Below, piece by piece: positions 1-6,084 of a stretch of 8,916 nucleotides of DNA. The notes beneath the pieces were generated by a model that did no database searches, was not told the origin of the DNA, and worked only from the letters and a program-made list of their open reading frames with translations. The position numbers and the translations under genes are program-made. The DNA is from Prevotellaceae bacterium (GTDB lineage: Bacteria > Bacteroidota > Bacteroidia > Bacteroidales > UBA932). How positions within the stretch are numbered: the first letter of the stretch is position 1; the number at the start of each line of letters is the position of its first letter. Location: NCBI GenBank assembly GCA_031268055.1, contig JAIRXY010000079.1, forward strand, positions 1 through 8,916, read 5' to 3'.

Positions 1-154
1 CCGCCTGCACCACAGACCCCACCAGCGGCTCACCGCTGCGGCGGTCTACAAGGATTCCGCTAATGCTTGCTGCGTGGAGCAGCCCTGTAAAAAAGAGGCA
101 TGGCGCTATCAGCAGTACATGCCGTAACCTGAAAAGTACGTTCAGCTTGTGCAT
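1..154 (-). CDS. N-terminus of a secreted/outer-membrane protein with a carboxypeptidase regulatory-like domain (partial)
   Basis: Reading the minus strand from the ATG at 154-152 gives 51 codons that run off the window edge with no stop. Residues 1-30 look like a signal peptide: basic start (MHKLNVLFRLRH), then a hydrophobic stretch (VLLIAPCLFFTGLL), then a small-residue region (HAAS). It is followed by ISGILVDRRSGEPLVGSVVQA, which matches the opening beta-strands of the CarboxypepD_reg-like domain ('G-x-V-x-D-x-x-T-G-E-P-L-x-G-A'). In Bacteroidota this domain begins SusC/TonB-dependent receptors and several other outer-membrane proteins; which of these follows cannot be told from 51 residues. 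The start lies 19 bp after the stop of the Spy-like gene and on the same strand, so it is probably co-transcribed with the sigma-factor cluster. Confidence 0.75.
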   Translation of the reverse strand, partial: MHKLNVLFRLRHVLLIAPCLFFTGLLHAASISGILVDRRSGEPLVGSVVQA

Positions 155-173
155 TTAAAAACCGCTCTATTTT

Positions 174-836
174 TTAATTTTCAACTTTACTCCCGTGCTT
201 CCGCAAAACATTCAGCAGCTCCACCTTGAAGGATTCCTCTGCAATGTAGTACTTGAGGAGCTTTTGGGGTGAAAGTATTTTGGTAAATTTTTCGTTGTAC
301 TCGCGCGTCAGGTTGGCGTCGTCCTGCAGGTTGCCGACCATTCGCTGCGCTATTTGCAGCGCTTTTTTGTCGTCAACCTTATCGCGCTTGGCCTTACGAA
401 TCAGGGAGTTTCGCTCGTTGAAGAGGTCATCGCGCTTTTTCCAGTACTCGTTGTAGACAGGCCAAAAGAGCGCAGCTTCCTCCGGCGTAAGCTCAAGCTG
501 CGTTGTGAAGTAGCCTACCTTGCGCGCCTGCATTTGCTCTTGACGCTGCTTGTGCCGCTGCTGCTTCCCAGCAGAATCGCCGGGCGCTACGCTCTGCCGC
601 AGCAAGTCAGCGCCTGCGCGCTCCTGCATTTGCGCCAGCACTTGCTCCTGACGCTGCTTGGCGACAGAATCAATGGGCAGCGCGCTTTGCCACTGCCTCA
701 TGATAGAATCAATGGATGGCGCGCCCTGCCACTCGCACGCTTCTTTTTTTCTTTCCGCTCCCTTGGCCTCGGGGGGCGCTGCGAAAGCCGAAAATGCTGC
801 GGCTGACGCGATAAAAAGGGTAACTATTTTTTTCAT
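174..836 (-). CDS. Periplasmic Spy/CpxP-like protein linked to ECF sigma factor
   Basis: The 220-residue product starts with a clear signal peptide (MKKIVTLFIASAAAFSAFA, cleavage near residue 20), so it should act in the periplasm. The C-terminal half is charged and helical. Residues 116-131 (LTPEEAALFWPVYNEY) and 189-197 (LSPQKLLKY) are the paired LTPE/LSPQ segments typical of Bacteroidota proteins often named 'sensor of ECF-type sigma factor', which resemble the Spy/CpxP chaperone family. Residues 36-105 form a low-complexity linker rich in Q, R and S, containing a 13-residue tandem duplication (WQGAPSIDSIMRQ at 36-48, WQSALPIDSVAKQ at 49-61) and a weaker third copy (QSVAPGDSAGKQ, 81-92). 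It lies 25 bp after the membrane-protein gene, consistent with an operon. A role in binding unfolded envelope proteins is inferred from the family; no ligand or partner can be seen in the sequence. Confidence 0.8.
   Translation of the reverse strand: MKKIVTLFIASAAAFSAFAAPPEAKGAERKKEACEWQGAPSIDSIMRQWQSALPIDSVAKQRQEQVLAQMQERAGADLLRQSVAPGDSAGKQQRHKQRQEQMQARKVGYFTTQLELTPEEAALFWPVYNEYWKKRDDLFNERNSLIRKAKRDKVDDKKALQIAQRMVGNLQDDANLTREYNEKFTKILSPQKLLKYYIAEESFKVELLNVLRKHGSKVEN
654..731 (-). repeat. 39-bp in-frame tandem duplication inside the Spy-like gene
   Basis: Bases 693-731 and 654-692 are two adjacent 39-bp copies encoding the 13-residue blocks WQGAPSIDSIMRQ and WQSALPIDSVAKQ. A shared 11-base core (agaatcaatgg on the plus strand) occurs at 666 and again at 705. 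The copies have diverged, mostly with the Ile-Asp-Ser core kept, so this is an old in-frame duplication in the linker rather than an unstable repeat. Confidence 0.75.
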
Positions 837-861
837 TTTTTTACGTGTGTGATTTTGGTTT

Positions 862-1272
862 TTAGTTTTCGGCCTCCATTGCCATTGCTATTTGAATTTG
901 GCTGTCGCAAAGGAGGTAGTCCATAATGGCTTCGTCGTCCAATCCGCTCTCGTTGTCCAATCCGCTCTCGTCGTCGCTATCCGTATTGAGCAGCAGGTAG
1001 CTCTCCAAGTCCAGCATGTCGATGCCAAAGCTTGCGTATGGCGCGTCCACCTGCACTTGCGCTAACCTTGGCGCTAACCTCACGGCCATGTACGACAGCC
1101 CTGCCAGCAGCGCAAACCCTGCGGCAAACGCCAGCTGCGCCCTGATGCTGCCCCACAGGGAAACCCGCTGCGCGCATGCAGCCTCATGCTCGCTGCAACG
1201 CTGCACGAGGCGCTCCGGCAGGTTTTCAAAGTAGCCATCCGGAACGGTAAACGGCAGATGCTTGTTTTTCAT
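862..1272 (-). CDS. Single-pass inner-membrane protein of the sigma-factor cluster, possible anti-sigma
   Basis: The 136-residue product begins MKNKHLPFTVPDGYFENLPE. The motif 'PF-x-VP-x-GYFE-x-L-x-x-RL' is characteristic of small Bacteroidota proteins found beside ECF sigma factors and often treated as anti-sigma or sigma-linked membrane proteins. One transmembrane segment is visible at about residues 46-66 (QLAFAAGFALLAGLSYMAVRL), preceded by a roughly 45-residue basic N-terminal part and followed by an acidic tail ending near AMAMEAEN. The tail holds a six-residue repeat, ESGLDN/ESGLDD (103-114). An in-frame ATG at 1353 exists, but using it would put the start inside the preceding gene and add a serine/asparagine-rich leader that does not fit the family, so I use the ATG at 1272, 25 bp after that gene's stop. 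Function as a sigma regulator is inference from gene context and the N-terminal motif; no ZAS-type anti-sigma zinc motif is present. Confidence 0.75.
   Translation of the reverse strand: MKNKHLPFTVPDGYFENLPERLVQRCSEHEAACAQRVSLWGSIRAQLAFAAGFALLAGLSYMAVRLAPRLAQVQVDAPYASFGIDMLDLESYLLLNTDSDDESGLDNESGLDDEAIMDYLLCDSQIQIAMAMEAEN
938..973 (-). repeat. Two 18-bp tandem units in the acidic tail of the membrane protein
   Basis: The plus-strand 18-mers at 938-955 and 956-973 (tccaatccgctctcgtyg) differ at one base only. They encode the duplicated ESGLDN/ESGLDD block. Near-identity suggests a recent slippage or duplication event, and unit number could vary between strains without breaking the frame. Confidence 0.85.
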
Positions 1273-1297
1273 TTTTGGTTTTTTGACGTTACTGTTA

Positions 1298-1729
1298 TTA
1301 CCTTGCGCCTCTGTTCCTGCGCTGCTGCTGTTGCTGCTCCTGCTGGCTGGCAAGCCACTTGTTATACTTTGCCTGCTGCTCCTCGGTGAGGAGGTTTTTT
1401 ACCTCCACTTCGCGGGCTTTCCGAATGTTTTCTGCCTGCGCGCGCATTGCCCCGCGCTCGCCGCCGCCTCTATTTTCGGGCTTCATCAGCTCTTGCAGCT
1501 GCAAGTCGTACTTGCTGTTTACGCTGTCGACTTTGCTCGCCACGGCGGGGCTAAGCGACAGCGCCTCGCGAAGCTCTGTGTTGCGCTTTGCGCGATTTTG
1601 CTCCATCATTTTCTGGCGCTCTTCGGGGTTGGCTCTGGAAGCCCGTCCGCCGGAAGGTTGCGCTGCTCCTGCGCTTGCAAGCAGCAGCGTCAATGCTACT
1701 ACAAAAATTGTTTGCTTCATTTCTTTCAT
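1298..1729 (-). CDS. Small periplasmic Spy/LTxxQ-like protein
   Basis: A 143-residue protein with a signal peptide (hydrophobic core TIFVVALTLLLASAGA, cleavage near residue 23). The mature part is about 120 residues, strongly charged and predicted helical, with the LTxxQ-type motif LLTEEQQAKY at 113-122, which is the signature of Spy/CpxP-family periplasmic proteins. A glycine/arginine-rich loop (RGGGERG, 87-93) and a glutamine run followed by RRNRGAR end the protein. Either the first Met or Met4 (MKQTIFVV, base 1720) could be the start; Met4 gives a more standard signal peptide. It is the first gene after the 347-bp gap downstream of the sigma factor and is followed at 25 bp by the membrane protein. 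It is probably a stress-induced periplasmic chaperone or sensor, by family analogy. Confidence 0.75.
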   Translation of the reverse strand: MKEMKQTIFVVALTLLLASAGAAQPSGGRASRANPEERQKMMEQNRAKRNTELREALSLSPAVASKVDSVNSKYDLQLQELMKPENRGGGERGAMRAQAENIRKAREVEVKNLLTEEQQAKYNKWLASQQEQQQQQRRNRGAR

Positions 1730-1763
1730 TTTTTTTATTAGTGGATTTGTTTGATAATTGATA

Positions 1764-2036
1764 ATGCAAAATAAATAACATGTAACGGTTGCGGTTGCAT
1801 TAAATGCTTGTTTTTTAGGTAGAAAATGTTGGTGAAAAATGAATCATCCCCACCGCTACCATCCTGTATGGGGTGGGGCGGAGTGCGTGGCATCTCGCTT
1901 TTTACCAACATTCTGTCCATACAGGACAGATTTTGCTATAAAAAAGGAACGTAATTAAAAAAAACATCGTCTTCAGCTATTTACACCTCCCCGCCTTTTG
2001 GAGTGGGACAACCATTGCATGTTATTTATTTCGCAT
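1764..2036. repeat. 273-bp intergenic element bounded by 28-bp inverted repeats
   Basis: Bases 1764-1791 and the reverse complement of 2009-2036 match at 25 of 28 positions (core aaataaataacatg), with 217 bp between them. The enclosed DNA contains a further inverted repeat (1825-1839 with 1899-1912) and G/C-rich pairs, and no plausible reading frame. It fills most of the gap between the sigma-factor stop at 2077 and the Spy-like start at 1729. The size and terminal inverted repeats resemble a miniature inverted-repeat element or a large cruciform; it might alternatively be a paired leader or an attenuator in the mRNA running from the sigma factor. No target-site duplication was identified. 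Confidence 0.6.
1825..1912. other. Nested stem-loop inside the inverted-repeat element
   Basis: The arm aatgttggtgaaaaa (1825-1839) pairs with tttttaccaacatt (1899-1912) over 14 bp with one bulged G. Inside it, CCCCACC (1848-1854) pairs with GGTGGGG (1872-1878). Immediately to the right, CTGTCC (1913-1918) and GGACAG (1924-1929) form a third short hairpin. Such nesting suggests structured RNA or cruciform DNA, but there is no U-tract on either side to call it a terminator. Confidence 0.55.
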
Positions 2037-2076
2037 CCTTTAGTATGACTGTCCAAAGCGTGAAAGGTTTAAGCGG

Positions 2077-2628
2077 TTACTCAAAATATTTTTTCACTTT
2101 TTGCTCCGCAAAGTGGTACGAGGCTTTCAAGGCTCCTACCGACACGCCCAGTATTTCGGATATTTGCTCGTACGTCATTTCGTCAAAGTAGCGCATGTTG
2201 AACACAATTCGCTGTCTTTCGGGCAGGGTGAGTATGGCCGCTTGCAGCCTTTCCTGCGCCTCGCTTGCGCAGAAGTGCGCATCGGTGGCGCGAAGGTTGC
2301 TCAGCAGCTGCCGCGCGTCGCCGATTGAGAGGCGCTGCAAGCACTTGGTACTGTTCAAAAATGTAATGGATTCGTTGGTGGCAATGCGAAAAAGCCACGT
2401 GAAGAGCTGCGCGTCGCCGCGGAACTTGGCGATGTTTTCCCATGCCCTGATGAACGTGTTTTGCAGCACATCGTCGGCGTCGGCGTGGGTAAGCACAATC
2501 TTGCGAATGTGCCAGTAAAGCCGCTCGCTGTAGCGCTCCGCCAGCACGCTAAAGGCGCTGCGGCGAGTTTCTTCGCGCCTAAGCTGCTCCAACAGCAGGG
2601 TTTCATTAGCGGTATTGTCCACAGGCAC
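2077..2628 (-). CDS. ECF-family RNA polymerase sigma factor
   Basis: The 183-residue product has the two-domain layout of sigma-70 ECF factors. Region 2 spans about residues 22-90, with the core-binding/-10 helix DADDVLQNTFIRAWENI (50-66) and the aromatic FTWLFRIATNE (76-86). Region 4 spans about 125-182, with LPERQRIVFNMRYF (135-148) and the helix-turn-helix MTYEQISEILGVSVGALKAS (151-170). No extracytoplasmic or C-terminal extension is present. The first possible start in frame is GTG at 2628; an in-frame stop sits six codons upstream (2646-2644) and there is no ATG before region 2, so GTG is well supported. It directs RNA polymerase to a dedicated regulon, probably including the Spy-like and membrane-protein genes downstream. 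It has no recognisable Shine-Dalgarno sequence, and its upstream region consists of a 53-bp tandem repeat. Confidence 0.93.
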   Translation of the reverse strand: MPVDNTANETLLLEQLRREETRRSAFSVLAERYSERLYWHIRKIVLTHADADDVLQNTFIRAWENIAKFRGDAQLFTWLFRIATNESITFLNSTKCLQRLSIGDARQLLSNLRATDAHFCASEAQERLQAAILTLPERQRIVFNMRYFDEMTYEQISEILGVSVGALKASYHFAEQKVKKYFE

Positions 2629-2630
2629 AG

Positions 2631-2803
2631 TAAGAATTAGGAATTAAGAATTAGGAATTAGGAATACAAGCAATTCCCTAATACCGCATCAAGCAATTAA
2701 GAATTAAGAATTAAGAATACAAGCAATTCCCTAATGCAGCACTAAGCAATTAAGAATTAAGAATTGGGAATACAAGCGATTCCTCAATGCTGCATCAGGT
2801 AAT
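2631..2803. repeat. Minisatellite: three 53-bp units plus TAAGAAT heptamers, upstream of the sigma gene
   Basis: Units lie at 2645-2697, 2698-2750 and 2751-2803, exactly 53 bp each, preceded by an extra 14 bp (2631-2644) of the heptamer part. Each unit starts with three tandem heptamers of the type TA(A/G)GAAT, continues with acaagc(a/g)attcc and ends with a more variable segment closing in AAT. GGAAT/ATTCC around acaagca gives a small hairpin in units 1 and 3 (2661-2677, 2767-2783) and a four-base version in unit 2. The array occupies nearly all DNA between the subtilase stop (2855) and the sigma start (2628), so it must carry or replace the sigma promoter and leader. Confidence 0.9.
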
Positions 2804-2854
2804 ACCATATTAGCAATAACGTATTTTTCTTTGACCAATTCGCGGCGCAATGGT

Positions 2855-5050
2855 TTAACGGTATATCAGCATTTTTTTTACGCCGATATTTTTTCCGCTG
2901 GTCAGCAGCACAATATAAAGACCATGCGGCAAAAACCGAAGCTGAACTTCGCCTCCTGCCTGCACCGGACAGGTGTAAAGAAGGCTTCCCATCATGCTGT
3001 ACACGCTAATCGTCAGGTTGAGCTTTTCCTCCGTTTCTACTACAAACGTTCCGCTATTGGGGTTTGGAGTAATCGTGAACTCAAGCTCCTGCCCACTGCT
3101 ATTCCAAAAGAGCGACCGCGGCGCCGAAAGCGGCTTGCAGAGCGTTGTTACCTCGTTCTCGGCCGCGCTGAGAATGTCCAGCTTTCCGGTTCCCCGCGTA
3201 TTCTGCGATAAATCTGCAATGTACGTATCTACAAGGGCGTTCTGCTGTAGCATGCACCTAATGCTGTCGGGGGTGAGCGTTGGGCGCTTCTGGAGCAGCA
3301 GCGCCACCGCTCCCGTAACCATTGGCGCTGCCATAGAGGTACCCCGCATGAGGGCGTAGTAGTAGCGCCTGCGCCCTTTATCCTCGTAAATGCTGCTACG
3401 GTACGCCGCATCGTAGCTGTTGACCGCCGAGATGAGGCTGCTGCCGGGGGCAACAATATCGGGCTTTACGCGTCCGTCGGTGGTGGGGCCTTTGGACGAA
3501 AAAGAGGCCATTGCCCCAACGGTTCCCCCTCCTTCGACCCTGCTGTTGTAGGCGCCTGCGCTGATAATGCTTTTTGCCGTCCCGCCAATTTCGCCCATTG
3601 TGTAGTTGGAATCGCCGTCTATCCACTTGTAGGATGAGTTTTTCAGCACGTAGAACGAAGCCTCAATATTCTCATCTCTGTTTCCCAAATTCCAGAGGTG
3701 CACCGTGCCCGTCTCCGCCTTGACTACAAGCACTACGGCGTACTTGCCCGGCTTGTTGTTTTTTACGTCAATATCAATAATCCCGCGCCTGCTGTAGCCA
3801 TCGCTGCTGTAGCCAACTGCCGAAATGATAACGGTGTCGGTTGCGTTGACAATAAAGCTCTTATCGCGCAGCTCAGCGCCGGTTTGCGTTGAGTAGTAGT
3901 TGTTGCCTGTTGCCTGCTGCAGGCGCGTGTTTTTTTCCGCATCCCACAGCTCAACTGTCCAATTCAGCTGCTGCCCAACGCTGGCGTATGCTACCACCGA
4001 ACTTTTTCCAAGCATTACCCCCAGCGCTGTGCGCACAACATCGTTGTTTTGAGAAAATGTATGGCTTGCGTGCAGCTTGTCCTCGCCCTCGTTGCCCACC
4101 GCGCCTACCGCCGCGCGCCCTTGCCCTACCAGCCCGTCGAGGGCGCGGTCAAAGGCCGAGGTGCCGTCGTGAGGTCCGTGGTGCGACCCCATGCTGAAGT
4201 TTACCACCGCCGGCTTGCCTACTTCCTTTGCGTAGCCAAAGATGTAGCTCAGCCCGTCTATCAGCTCGGAGGTAGTGCCGTTGCGAAGCTGCACCAGCGC
4301 CAGCTCTGCCTCCGGAGCAACGCCCCTGTACCCTTTTGCTCCGCCCTGCCCCGCCGCTATTCCCGCCACGTGGGTGCCGTGCGACTCGATGTTCGACGAG
4401 CAGCCCTGCCGCTCTATTTCGCTCGGCGTTGCGTAGATGGAGCCATACTTGTAGGGGTTGCTGCTTGCGCGGCTGTTGTCCAGCTGATTCCAAACGCGGG
4501 TAACGCGCAGGTTGCCCAGCGTATCGTAAAATGTGGGGTGCGTAAAGTCAAATCCCCAATCAATAACGCCTACTATCACCCCGGCCCCCGTGTAGGCTTG
4601 GGTCAAGCGGCCTGCACCCTGATGCACCATGTCGGCCTTGACGAGCGGCACGGCCACGTCGAGCTTTTTGCGAGCGCGGCTGTCGGCGTTCACAAAGAGA
4701 ACGCCGCTAACTTCTGCCACCTGCGCCAGCTGCGCAGGGGTGGCGCGCAGGGTCACCACGCCGTTGACGCAGACGCCAACGGCAACGCCCAGCGCCTCCA
4801 GCTCCTTAACGTCGAACGTTGGGGCAACCGAGAGCACCACGCCCACCGAGTTGTCGGCATCGTAGCTTGCCGGAGCAGCCTTGGCCGCTGCCCGTGCAAG
4901 GGATGCCGGCTGCTGCTGCTGGCTTTCGCTGTAGCGGTCTATCAGCTCCATTGTGTGCAGCGTCATTGCGGCTTCGGCGCGCAGCTGGCAGGGAAGCAGC
5001 AGCAGCAACAACGCTACAAGCAAAGCAGATGGGCGGGACGTTAGCGTCAT
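2855..5050 (-). CDS. Secreted subtilisin-like serine protease (S8) with T9SS sorting domain
   Basis: From the ATG at 5050 the product is 731 residues. Residues 1-26 are a signal peptide (MTLTSRPSALLVALLLLLLP...RAEA). A propeptide-like region follows to about residue 135. The catalytic domain shows Asp164 in GVIDWGFDFTHP, His224 in ESHGTHVAGIAAG, the oxyanion Asn320 in AVGNEGE, and Ser572 in RGTSMAAPMVTGA, so the full triad is present. A roughly 190-residue beta-rich insertion sits between the Asn and the Ser segment. Residues about 653-731 (TPNPNSGTF...ISVYSMMG...LPHGLYIVLL...KKMLIYR) form a type A T9SS C-terminal sorting domain, predicting Sec export, passage through the type IX system and release or anchoring at the cell surface. 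An upstream in-frame ATG at 5116 would precede the signal peptide with a poor leader only about 16 nt from the predicted transcript start, so 5050 is preferred. Substrate is unknown. Confidence 0.93.
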   Translation of the reverse strand: MTLTSRPSALLVALLLLLLPCQLRAEAAMTLHTMELIDRYSESQQQQPASLARAAAKAAPASYDADNSVGVVLSVAPTFDVKELEALGVAVGVCVNGVVTLRATPAQLAQVAEVSGVLFVNADSRARKKLDVAVPLVKADMVHQGAGRLTQAYTGAGVIVGVIDWGFDFTHPTFYDTLGNLRVTRVWNQLDNSRASSNPYKYGSIYATPSEIERQGCSSNIESHGTHVAGIAAGQGGAKGYRGVAPEAELALVQLRNGTTSELIDGLSYIFGYAKEVGKPAVVNFSMGSHHGPHDGTSAFDRALDGLVGQGRAAVGAVGNEGEDKLHASHTFSQNNDVVRTALGVMLGKSSVVAYASVGQQLNWTVELWDAEKNTRLQQATGNNYYSTQTGAELRDKSFIVNATDTVIISAVGYSSDGYSRRGIIDIDVKNNKPGKYAVVLVVKAETGTVHLWNLGNRDENIEASFYVLKNSSYKWIDGDSNYTMGEIGGTAKSIISAGAYNSRVEGGGTVGAMASFSSKGPTTDGRVKPDIVAPGSSLISAVNSYDAAYRSSIYEDKGRRRYYYALMRGTSMAAPMVTGAVALLLQKRPTLTPDSIRCMLQQNALVDTYIADLSQNTRGTGKLDILSAAENEVTTLCKPLSAPRSLFWNSSGQELEFTITPNPNSGTFVVETEEKLNLTISVYSMMGSLLYTCPVQAGGEVQLRFLPHGLYIVLLTSGKNIGVKKMLIYR

Positions 5051-5139
5051 AAAAAAGATTTTGATAAATTTTGATTTCTGACTATTTTGAATAAGCCCGA
5101 CGGCAAATAAATTCAAAGCTTGGATTTGTAACTCCGCTG

Positions 5140-5168
5140 CAAAAGTACAATTTTGTTTTTATATCAAA
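5140..5168 (-). promoter_or_regulatory. Predicted Bacteroidota-type promoter for the subtilase
   Basis: On the minus strand TACTTTTG (5147-5140) matches the primary-sigma -7 consensus TAnnTTTG of Bacteroidota exactly. TTTG (5168-5165) stands 17 bp upstream in the -33 position, slightly closer than the usual 19-21 bp. Transcription would begin near 5132, leaving an 80-odd-nt leader before the ATG at 5050. Confidence 0.6.
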
Positions 5169-5243
5169 ATACGCATTAGCAAACTACCTCATAAAAAATT
5201 AGCCGACTTTCACGAATTAATGCTGCGTATACTATTTATAATC

Positions 5244-5346
5244 AGATTATTACAGTAAAATTTATGGCGCCATTCAGAAATACACATTGGTTATTAAGTA
5301 ATTATATTTCAGCGGACAATTTTGGCTAATTCCTGTACTTCTTTTC
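5244..5346 (+). repeat. 103-bp direct repeat, copy 1
   Basis: This stretch matches 5960-6062 in the same orientation at 95 of 103 positions by hand alignment without gaps. It includes the perfect 10-bp palindrome ATGGCGCCAT and an AT-rich tail ending in a pyrimidine run. No coding potential of note. The two copies start exactly 716 bp apart. Confidence 0.9.
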
Positions 5347-5368
5347 TCGGTTGTAGCATGGCGCTTAT

Positions 5369-5414
5369 CCCCAGATGAATCTGGGGGTTATTCACAGGCA
5401 ACACCTACGGTGTT
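5369..5414 (+). repeat. REP-like double hairpin, copy A
   Basis: CCCCAGA (5369-5375) pairs with TCTGGGG (5380-5386) around a TGAA loop. A few bases on, AACACC (5400-5405) pairs with GGTGTT (5409-5414) around TAC. The linker ggttattcacag recurs at copy B (5778-5789). A GTAG tetranucleotide lies just upstream at 5353, as in REP elements mobilised by RAYT transposases, but the link is only suggestive. Confidence 0.65.
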
Positions 5415-5772
5415 GGAAACTCCCTGCCGCTCTGCCGCCCCCAAGGAAACAGCCTGCAAGAAAATTTCCATCGGAGAAAAATTCCCAAGCAGGCTATTTT
5501 CGGTCTACTCTGCTGATAATCTACGATTCAGGCTATCCACTTTTTTCATGCGCTATATAAATTAAAAATTTCGGCACAAAGTAGCAGCATCAAGAGAAGA
5601 TGCAAAAACAAGCTGGGTAAACGGTGAAAACAATGGGGTATTCGGTATTTTCCAATGTGCTTTCCGGCGAACATCCTAATCCGCGCCAATGGGCATGACA
5701 GGGTTAAAGGCTGCGCTGCGCTTACCTGCGGTTATGGAAGTAATACCATTAGGGCTTAGGCTTTTACGGAGG

Positions 5773-5808
5773 CTGGTGGTTATTCACAGAAAACCTCTAC
5801 GGGGTTTT
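5773..5808 (+). repeat. REP-like hairpin, copy B
   Basis: ctggtggttattcacag repeats the copy A sequence (ctgggggttattcacag) with one change. It is followed by AAAACCTC (5790-5797), a TAC loop (5798-5800) and GGGGTTTT (5801-5808), an 8-bp stem with one G:T pair. The conserved TAC loop and the differing but compensating stem bases relative to copy A indicate that structure is kept rather than sequence. Confidence 0.65.
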
Positions 5809-5959
5809 TCATGCGTTTGCCCTGAAATTCAATGCTTAACTCAAAATGTCCACTTGAGATTCTTGAGATTATTATGGCGACATAAAAACCTCATTTTCAA
5901 CTCACTTCATCAACAAAACCAGCTCAGCACTTCATTGACAGGATAAAAGTTGAGTACTA

Positions 5960-6062
5960 AGATCATTACAAGAAAATTTATGGCGCCATTCAGAAATACA
6001 CGTTGGTTATTAAGTAATTATATTTCAGCAGGCAATTTTGGCTAATTCCTGTATTTTTTTTC
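5960..6062 (+). repeat. 103-bp direct repeat, copy 2
   Basis: Partner of 5244-5346, with eight mismatches. It ends directly before the IS1-like InsA fossil and about 250 bp before the restriction-modification operon. It could be half of a duplicated boundary, one copy of a dispersed non-autonomous element, or the remains of a local duplication. Confidence 0.9.
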
Positions 6063-6084
6063 AAAATAATGAAAGATATTATCT

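Larger units (their letters stand above)
5347..5959. other. Non-coding interval between the two 103-bp repeats, containing REP-like motifs
   Basis: I see no convincing gene in these 613 bp. The two short open frames (5375-5560 and 5689-5946 on the plus strand) have no recognisable protein character and include the translated repeat motif. The segment does hold two related hairpin motifs (around 5381 and 5773), a long purine/pyrimidine patchwork, and the phrase gcgcttacctgcggttat near 5718, which looks like intergenic repeat debris rather than coding DNA. Confidence 0.6.

Noticed and set aside
1273..1353. Upstream start for the membrane protein at 1353
   Set aside because: It overlaps the preceding gene by 56 bp and adds a leader unlike the family; the ATG at 1272 opens directly into the conserved motif.
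1262..1754. Plus-strand open frames opposite the Spy-like gene
   Set aside because: The Leu/Cys-rich translations are antisense of glutamine and alanine codons; the minus-strand frame has a signal peptide and an LTxxQ motif.
2631..2803. CRISPR array
   Set aside because: The 53-bp units are head-to-tail with no unique spacers of constant length between conserved repeats, and no cas genes are nearby; this is a minisatellite.
2829..2854. Terminator after the subtilase stop
   Set aside because: A weak pairing (ACCATT with AATTGGT) exists on the minus strand, but it is interrupted and not followed by a T run.
4049..5044. A 331-codon open frame on the plus strand opposite the subtilase
   Set aside because: It is a shadow of the GC-rich protease gene: it has no recognisable domain, is rich in Arg/Ala/His, and the minus-strand frame carries the complete catalytic triad and sorting domain.
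5051..5116. Upstream start for the subtilase at 5116
   Set aside because: It would place 22 residues before the signal peptide and lies almost at the predicted transcript start.
5375..5946. Short plus-strand open frames at 5375-5560 and 5689-5946
   Set aside because: Both translate the REP-like hairpin motif, have no family features and lie in repeat-rich intergenic DNA.
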